The notes beneath the pieces were generated by a model, which made no database searches, was not told where the DNA came from, and saw nothing but the letters and a program-made list of their open reading frames with translations. The translations under genes and the position numbers were made by a program. DNA of 10,873 nt, taken from Candidatus Puniceispirillum sp. Its GTDB lineage: Bacteria > Pseudomonadota > Alphaproteobacteria > Puniceispirillales > Puniceispirillaceae. Numbering within the stretch: the stretch's first letter is position 1; each line of letters opens with the position of its first letter. The stretch is taken from positions 1-10,873 of the forward strand of contig JABJBD010000231.1 in assembly GCA_018668795.1 (NCBI GenBank), in the 5' to 3' direction. Positions 6,955 through 10,873 of this stretch are shown here, piece after piece.

Positions 6955-6962
6955 TTACAACC

Positions 6963-7655
6963 ATGCCCCCTTTTCTTTATATGCAAGATGTAGCATTTCA
7001 ATGGAATGATGACACACAATTCAGACTGCAAATTGCAGACTTTGCCGTCGAACAGGGGGAAACGGTTTTAATTCTGGGTGATAGTGGCGCAGGAAAATCA
7101 ACGCTTTTGTCGCTGATCTGCGGCGTTGTCGCCCCTAATTCCGGGGTAATAAGTATAGCCGGAGTGGATGTAGCAAAACTAAATGACGCCCAACGTGACA
7201 GTTTCAGAGCCGAACATATCGGTGTTATTTTTCAGCAGTTCAATTTACTGCCATTCGGCACTGTTCTTGATAATGTCCGCCTACCCCTTAAATTTTCGGC
7301 TAAACGGAAACAACGCGCCCAAACATCACCCGATGATGCAACCCAGCTATGTCAGGCTCTTGGGCTTCCTCTTGATATCCTTAAACAACGCGCATCAAAG
7401 CTAAGCGTTGGCCAGCAACAGCGTGTTGCCGTAGCACGCGCTCTGATTGGTCAACCTCCTCTGGTGATCGCAGATGAGCCAACGTCCGCTTTGGACAGTT
7501 CCAATCAATCTGCATTTCTGAAACTTCTTTTCAATCAAATCAAAAACTGTCAAACAACATTAATCATGGTCAGTCACGATACCCAGTTGGCACGTTATTT
7601 CGACCGCACAGTAAAGCTTGACGACGTAGCACACAGAGCTGGAGTTATATCTTGA
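6963..7655 (+). CDS. ABC transporter ATPase, LolD/MacB class (zrg locus)
   Basis: A complete 230-residue nucleotide-binding subunit. It has Walker A GDSGAGKST (39-47), the Q-loop in FQQFNLLP (90-97), signature LSVGQQQR (147-154), Walker B LVIADEP (167-173) and H-loop His205 in VSHD. Both the size and the FQQFNLLP...NVRLPL wording match the LolD/MacB/FtsE class, which pairs with FtsX-type permeases and drives mechanical work on envelope substrates rather than classic import. The ATG at 6963 has no strong Shine-Dalgarno, so it may rely on coupling with the preceding gene 8 nt upstream; an ATG at 6981 would cut into the first beta strand. Its stop overlaps the start of the permease gene (TTGA). 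The context makes it the motor of the ZrgA-like metal system. Confidence 0.92.
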   Translation: MPPFLYMQDVAFQWNDDTQFRLQIADFAVEQGETVLILGDSGAGKSTLLSLICGVVAPNSGVISIAGVDVAKLNDAQRDSFRAEHIGVIFQQFNLLPFGTVLDNVRLPLKFSAKRKQRAQTSPDDATQLCQALGLPLDILKQRASKLSVGQQQRVAVARALIGQPPLVIADEPTSALDSSNQSAFLKLLFNQIKNCQTTLIMVSHDTQLARYFDRTVKLDDVAHRAGVIS

Positions 7656-8902
7656 TTTGGCGGTTAACAATCGGTTCGTTAGCGGCACGCGCTCTTACTG
7701 TTTTCATGACAATAATTGCTATTGCATTATCGGTAGCTCTATTTCTTACCGTTGACAAAATACGCACCGGAGCCAAAGCCAGCTTTACTGACACTATTTC
7801 TGGCACAGACCTTATAGTGGGCGCCCGATCTGGCTCGGTTCAATTACTGCTTTATTCAGTTTTTCGTATTGGTAACGCCACCAACAATGTGAGCTGGGAC
7901 AGTTACAGTAAAATTGCAAGTCGTCCTGAAATTGACTGGATTGTTCCAATCTCTCTTGGTGACAGCCATCGCCAGTTTCGCGTGATGGGCACGACCACGG
8001 ATTTCTTTGAATATTATAAATACAGGCAAAGCAAATCTTTGGAATTCACCAATGGCGCTGTTATGGCAGACCTATATGATACCGTAATTGGAGCTGATGT
8101 CGCCAGCTCATTGGGCTATTCGATCGGTGATCCAATTATAGTATCCCATGGGATTGCGTCATTTAGCGATCATGACGACCAACCGTTTCGGGTGCATGGG
8201 ATTCTGGCGAAAACAGGAACACCTGTTGACCGGACTGTAATTTTGAGCCTTGAAGCCATAGAAGCCATTCACGTTGACTGGCAAAGTGGCGGCAAAACAA
8301 GCAACCATACAACGCCTGCTGAACAGATTCGCCAGATGGAACTTCGGCCAAAATCGATAACAGCTGCCTTGTTGGGCGTAAAAAGCAAATTACAAATATT
8401 TTCGCTTCAACGCGCCATCAATCAATATAATTACGAACCATTATTGGCTATCCTTCCCGGGCTAGCGCTACAAGAACTCTGGAGCATAATAGGCATTGCC
8501 GAAATGGCTTTAGTCTGGGTGTCTTGGATGGTGATATTGACAGCACTAATTGGCATGTCCGCTACCATTTGTTCAAGCTTGAATGAACGACGACGTGAAA
8601 TGGCTATCTTTCGTTCGGTTGGCGCGCGACCACGCTTTATCTTGTTTCTATTCATGACAGAGTCAATGTTTATGGCGGTTTCAGGAATTCTGATTGGGGT
8701 GGCCATTGTATATAGCGGCCTTTTTGTTGCACAGCCGATACTGGACAATATGTTTGGCATTTGGGTTCCAATCACCATGATTTCAAAAGCTGAGCTATTC
8801 GCACTTTTTGGCGTGTTGGGTGCTGCCGCGTTGGTTAGTCTGCTTCCTGCCTTAATGGCATACCGTCTTTCGCTTGCCGATGGCATGGTTGTAAAAACAT
8901 AG
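7652..8902 (+). CDS. FtsX-type ABC permease (MacB/LolC-like, zrg locus)
   Basis: The 416-residue protein has the FtsX/MacB layout. One helix lies near the N-terminus (about 15-35), then a large periplasmic domain (about 36-278), then three C-terminal helices (about 279-306, 333-360, 379-403). The coupling segment SSLNERRREMAIFRSVGARP (308-327) is typical of the family and contacts the ATPase. The periplasmic core contains the family's LIVGARSGSVQLLLYSVFR stretch (54-72). A TTG start at 7652 overlaps the ATPase stop as TTGA and has GGAG 7 nt upstream, indicating translational coupling. In a type VII-like ABC complex two copies would work with two ATPase subunits. The likely partner is the ZrgA-like protein; whether metal or a metal-loaded protein is moved is unknown. 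Confidence 0.9.
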   Translation: MIWRLTIGSLAARALTVFMTIIAIALSVALFLTVDKIRTGAKASFTDTISGTDLIVGARSGSVQLLLYSVFRIGNATNNVSWDSYSKIASRPEIDWIVPISLGDSHRQFRVMGTTTDFFEYYKYRQSKSLEFTNGAVMADLYDTVIGADVASSLGYSIGDPIIVSHGIASFSDHDDQPFRVHGILAKTGTPVDRTVILSLEAIEAIHVDWQSGGKTSNHTTPAEQIRQMELRPKSITAALLGVKSKLQIFSLQRAINQYNYEPLLAILPGLALQELWSIIGIAEMALVWVSWMVILTALIGMSATICSSLNERRREMAIFRSVGARPRFILFLFMTESMFMAVSGILIGVAIVYSGLFVAQPILDNMFGIWVPITMISKAELFALFGVLGAAALVSLLPALMAYRLSLADGMVVKT

Positions 8903-9011
8903 ATGCCAATATGAAAATCTATTTAGGGCATAACTATCAAAATGTTGGAGATACCGTTACCTAATGCAATATCATAAAAGTATATCACCAATAATGTCTG
9001 GAGCGTTCTTA

Positions 9012-9518
9012 ATGAATGTTATTCATACGTTGTTTCGCGCGTCGGCCATCACATGTCTCACGTTAACATTTTCTATTGGTGCTAGTTCAGCTAGCGAACC
9101 TTTGCTACTTGGATGGGATGATTTACTTCCCAGCGAGGCATATACCATACCAGAAAATTCTGCACTACCAAAGGATGACGAAGAAACATCACCATTTGGA
9201 ATCCAACCCCCATCGACTGGCGTCCGCGCTGAATTAGACGGCAAATTAGTAACACTACCTGGCTTTGTTTTACCTCTGGATTATGATGGCACGCGTGTGA
9301 CAACCTTTATGCTTGCGCCTTTCATTGGCGCATGTATCCACGTACCGCCGCCGCCCTCAAATCAGCTTGTATTTGTGGACACACCGGCGCCCTATGAAGT
9401 CGAGGGGCTATTTGAACCTGTTTACATTACGGGCGTACTTCGGGTTCAAACCACGTCAACAGAATTTGCCGATACAGGCTATTCCATTACGGCGGACAAA
9501 ATTGAACCCTATGAGTAA
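9012..9518 (+). CDS. Secreted DUF3299 protein (zrg locus)
   Basis: I prefer the ATG at 9012: GGAG (9000-9003) lies 8 nt upstream and the product opens with a good signal peptide (1-27, ending GASSA). In-frame ATGs at 8964 and 8994 would add 16 or 6 residues; 8964 has GGAG 13 nt away. The mature 141 residues show the DUF3299 hallmarks: WDDLLP (35-40), LPGFVLPLDYDG (82-93), the conserved GACIHVPPPP (106-115) with its single mature cysteine C108, ITGVLRV (139-145) and a C-terminal YSITADKIEPY. The family occurs with DUF2796 and FtsX-type ABC genes, and a role as a periplasmic component of the metal system is inferred from that. Cys108 and the following His110 are possible metal ligands. It follows the permease after 109 bp (or 61 bp to the upstream ATG) and is probably co-transcribed. 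Confidence 0.85.
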   Translation: MNVIHTLFRASAITCLTLTFSIGASSASEPLLLGWDDLLPSEAYTIPENSALPKDDEETSPFGIQPPSTGVRAELDGKLVTLPGFVLPLDYDGTRVTTFMLAPFIGACIHVPPPPSNQLVFVDTPAPYEVEGLFEPVYITGVLRVQTTSTEFADTGYSITADKIEPYE

Positions 9519-9543
9519 AGTTGATATTTAATAAGAATTGAAA

Positions 9544-9620
9544 TGGTCGGAGCGGCGGGATTTGAACCCACGACCCCTACACCCCCAGTATAGTGCGCTA
9601 CCAGGCTGCGCTACGCTCCG
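9544..9620 (-). tRNA. tRNA-Pro (anticodon GGG)
   Basis: A full 77-nt cloverleaf is visible on the minus strand. The acceptor CGGAGCG pairs with CGCTCCG, followed by discriminator A and an encoded CCA. The D arm is GCGC...GCGC, the anticodon stem CTATA/TGTAG (one T-G pair) closes the loop CTGGGGG, and the T arm is GTGGG-TTCAAAT-CCCGC. The anticodon GGG reads CCC and CCU proline codons. It lies downstream of the ihfA-merR pair, as commonly seen in alphaproteobacteria, and converges with the DUF3299 gene 25 bp away. Confidence 0.97.
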
Positions 9621-9632
9621 AACCATAGACAT

Positions 9633-9661
9633 CTTATAACCACGGCAACATGGCAGTGCAA
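9633..9661 (-). promoter_or_regulatory. Probable tRNA-Pro promoter
   Basis: On the minus strand a TATAAG (-10, complement of 9633-9638) is preceded at exactly 17 bp by TTGCAC (complement of 9656-9661). The -10 ends 12 bp before the mature tRNA 5' end, leaving only a few bases of leader. The -10 matches five of six consensus positions; the -35 matches three. Confidence 0.45.
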
Positions 9662-9710
9662 CGTCGTTTTCATAAACGCCTGCCAAGCTTGAAAAGAATT
9701 CATATATCAG

Positions 9711-9768
9711 AAAAAAATTTAAGACGCGATTGTCAACCTGAGTTTGGCAATATCATTCTTGGCGTCTT
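9711..9768 (-). terminator. Intrinsic terminator encoded within the 3' end of merR
   Basis: On the minus strand AAGACGC (complement of 9762-9768) pairs with GCGTCTT (complement of 9721-9727). Nested inside is ATTGCCAA-loop-TTGACAAT (complement of 9744-9751 and 9729-9736, eight pairs with one wobble). T7 (complement of 9711-9717) follows 3 nt after the outer stem, directly past the merR TAA. It would end the ihfA-merR transcript before the tRNA promoter. Confidence 0.5.
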
Positions 9769-10099
9769 GCAAAAGTGCCAACGCATTAGCCAAAGCCATG
9801 CCAACATCACCTTTACTGGATGTATCATTAGCGTCATCCATAGACGCCGGGGATTCAACCTTGCTTCGCAGGAATTTCTGCGCACCCTTGATGGTAAACC
9901 CGTCTTTATAAAGTAAATCGCGGATACGCTCTAACAAAGCAACATCGGTTGGCCGATAATATCGGCGTCCACCACTTCGCTTGAGCGGACGTAAACTGCT
10001 AAACTTTGTTTCCCAGAATCGCAGGACATGGGCTGGGATATCCAGCATTTCGGAAACTTCGGAAATTGTCCGGAATGCGTCGTCAGCTTTACCCTTCAT
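9719..10099 (-). CDS. MerR-family transcriptional regulator
   Basis: This 126-residue DNA-binding protein carries an N-terminal MerR winged helix. The helix-turn-helix is TISEVSEMLDIPAHVLRFWE (11-30), the wing motif is GGRRYYRP (43-50), and GFTIKGAQKFL (67-77) forms the second DNA-binding helix pair. The usual effector-binding domain is absent. After a polar linker (80-98) the protein ends in a short helix (about 98-123) that could dimerise as the MerR coiled coil. There is no cysteine, so it is not a metal sensor of the MerR/CueR kind. Its ATG overlaps the ihfA stop as ATGA, so translation is probably coupled to that of IHF alpha. Short MerR proteins at this position after ihfA are common in alphaproteobacteria; their targets are poorly known. 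The last codons double as a terminator hairpin. Confidence 0.93.
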   Translation of the reverse strand: MKGKADDAFRTISEVSEMLDIPAHVLRFWETKFSSLRPLKRSGGRRYYRPTDVALLERIRDLLYKDGFTIKGAQKFLRSKVESPASMDDANDTSSKGDVGMALANALALLQDAKNDIAKLRLTIAS

Positions 10100-10389
10100 T
10101 GCGATACATCAACACGATTCTTTAAGATATGCGATGGTTTGAAAGATAACACCCGACGTGGCGTGATAACAGCCTCAACACCCGTCTTTGGATTGCGGCC
10201 TACCCGTTCGGTCTTTGATTGAACTGAAAAAGTGCCAAACGACGATAATTTGACTTCTTCATTGGATTCAAGACAAGAGCAAATTTCTTCAATTACAGCT
10301 TCCACCAGATCGGAGGATTCGTTTCTTGAGAGTCCGACGCTACGGTAAACAGCTTCGGTAAGATCAGCGCGTGTTAGTGTCTTTGACAT
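10096..10389 (-). CDS. ihfA: Integration host factor subunit alpha
   Basis: A 97-residue HU/IHF-fold protein of typical IhfA length. TLTRADLTEAVYRSVGLSR (4-22) and the VKLSSFGTF strand (46-54) lead to the DNA-intercalating arm GRNPKTG (64-70) with the kinking proline P67. The basic segment ITPRRVLSFKPSHILK (75-90) follows. IhfA pairs with IhfB to bend DNA sharply, supporting recombination, replication and promoter architecture. The N-terminal TRADL...EAVY and the RVGRNPKTG wording separate it from HU and IhfB. The ATG has no close strong ribosome-binding site; a GAGGAAAG lies about 20 nt upstream. Upstream at exact 17-bp spacing is a weak promoter-like pair (TTGATT complement of 10473-10478; TAGAAA complement of 10450-10455), so it may be transcribed separately from fabH. 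Confidence 0.95.
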   Translation of the reverse strand: MSKTLTRADLTEAVYRSVGLSRNESSDLVEAVIEEICSCLESNEEVKLSSFGTFSVQSKTERVGRNPKTGVEAVITPRRVLSFKPSHILKNRVDVSQ

Positions 10390-10476
10390 TTAAAAAAGCT
10401 ACTTTCTTTCCTCATAAGCGTCAATTCAACAAATGAACTTGACCACAATTTTCTAGTGTTGAAATAGTATTTAATC

Positions 10477-10506
10477 AAAAAATCTTCCACATTGCACGAA
10501 AAAGAT
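10477..10506 (-). terminator. Weak AT-rich terminator candidate after fabH
   Basis: On the minus strand ATCTT (complement of 10502-10506) can pair with AAGAT (complement of 10482-10486), extendable by two T-G wobbles, and T6 (complement of 10477-10482) follows at once. The stem is short and AT-rich, so it probably only attenuates transcription from fabH into ihfA. Confidence 0.3.
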
Positions 10507-10519
10507 AGCTTAAATTTGT

Positions 10520-10873
10520 CTATTGTTGCGGTCGGCCATATTTCACCAAGGCTGCACCCCATACCAGACCGCCACCTATAGCCTCAAGTGCCAAGACATG
10601 CCCGTTCTTGATTCGCCCATCCCGAACAGCATCAGCTAAAGCTAGAGGTATCGACGCAGCTGACGTATTAGCATGCCGATCAACTGTACGGACAACGCGG
10701 TCTTGCGGCAGATTCATTTTACGTTGCATACCATCAATAATACGAATATTCGCCTGATGCGGCACCAACCAGTCAACATCGGCAGTTGTCATATTGGCCG
10801 CATCCAGCACCTCATCCATCACCGCTGATAATTTTTCAACAGCATGCCGAAAAACTTCTTTGCCTTCCATGCG
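10520..10873 (-). CDS. fabH: Beta-ketoacyl-ACP synthase III (FabH), C-terminal fragment
   Basis: The C-terminal 117 residues of FabH; the gene continues beyond the right edge and the frame is open through base 10873. FabH starts type II fatty-acid synthesis by condensing an acyl-CoA (usually acetyl-CoA) with malonyl-ACP in the cytoplasm. Two of the three catalytic residues are in view: the histidine of LVPHQANIRI and the asparagine of HANTSAASIP. The usual HGNTSAAS has alanine for glycine here. The cysteine lies outside the window. The closing LEAIGGGLVWGAALV segment is the conserved glycine-rich end of the thiolase fold. It precedes ihfA by 130 bp, a gene order common in alphaproteobacteria. 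Confidence 0.96.
   Translation of the reverse strand, partial: RMEGKEVFRHAVEKLSAVMDEVLDAANMTTADVDWLVPHQANIRIIDGMQRKMNLPQDRVVRTVDRHANTSAASIPLALADAVRDGRIKNGHVLALEAIGGGLVWGAALVKYGRPQQ

Noticed and set aside
8431..8886. 151-residue minus-strand frame within the FtsX-type permease gene
   Set aside because: It is antisense to the conserved C-terminal helices of the permease and has no family features.

Overview
The window looks like ordinary chromosome of an alphaproteobacterium. The main evidence is the right-hand block, read on the minus strand: the end of fabH, then ihfA (IHF alpha), then a MerR-type regulator overlapping ihfA by 4 nt, then a proline tRNA. That gene order is familiar from alphaproteobacterial genomes. 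The protein sequences (TrpE, IhfA, a FAA1-type acyl-CoA ligase, a SPOR protein) fit the same class. Base composition is moderate and intergenic DNA is AT-rich, which would suit a marine lineage such as SAR116, but that placement is a guess. No phage, transposon, CRISPR array or obvious defence locus is visible.

Left part (1-4498, plus strand): the 3' end of trpE (anthranilate synthase component I), a secreted coiled-coil protein with a C-terminal SPOR domain, a long-chain acyl-CoA ligase, and a ten-helix EamA/DMT permease. These look like independent housekeeping or transport genes rather than one system. A hairpin lies between the permease and the convergent gene that follows.

Middle part (4534-6333, minus strand): a two-gene operon of a TauE/SafE (TSUP) permease and, 15 nt downstream, a small three-helix membrane protein that I can relate only loosely to a known family. 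The 339-bp divergent region to its right holds two palindromes, a direct repeat and a perfect TATAAT -10 hexamer.

Right-middle part (6334-9518, plus strand): the most distinctive locus, a four-gene operon. It encodes a secreted DUF2796/ZrgA-like protein with a His/Asp-rich loop, a LolD/MacB-type ABC ATPase, an FtsX-type permease overlapping it by 4 nt, and a secreted DUF3299 protein. This matches the zinc-regulated zrgABCDE-type locus described in Vibrio. The likely role is handling of a divalent metal at the cell envelope by an ATP-driven FtsX-class complex. A perfect 15-bp palindrome (TGCAATATTATTGCA) sits where the -35 element would be. It resembles a Fur/Mur-type site of alphaproteobacteria more than a Zur site, so the controlling metal may not be zinc.

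Right part (9544-10873, minus strand): tRNA-Pro(GGG) with its own likely promoter, then merR, ihfA and the end of fabH. A terminator hairpin appears to be encoded inside the last codons of merR, with T7 directly after the stop.
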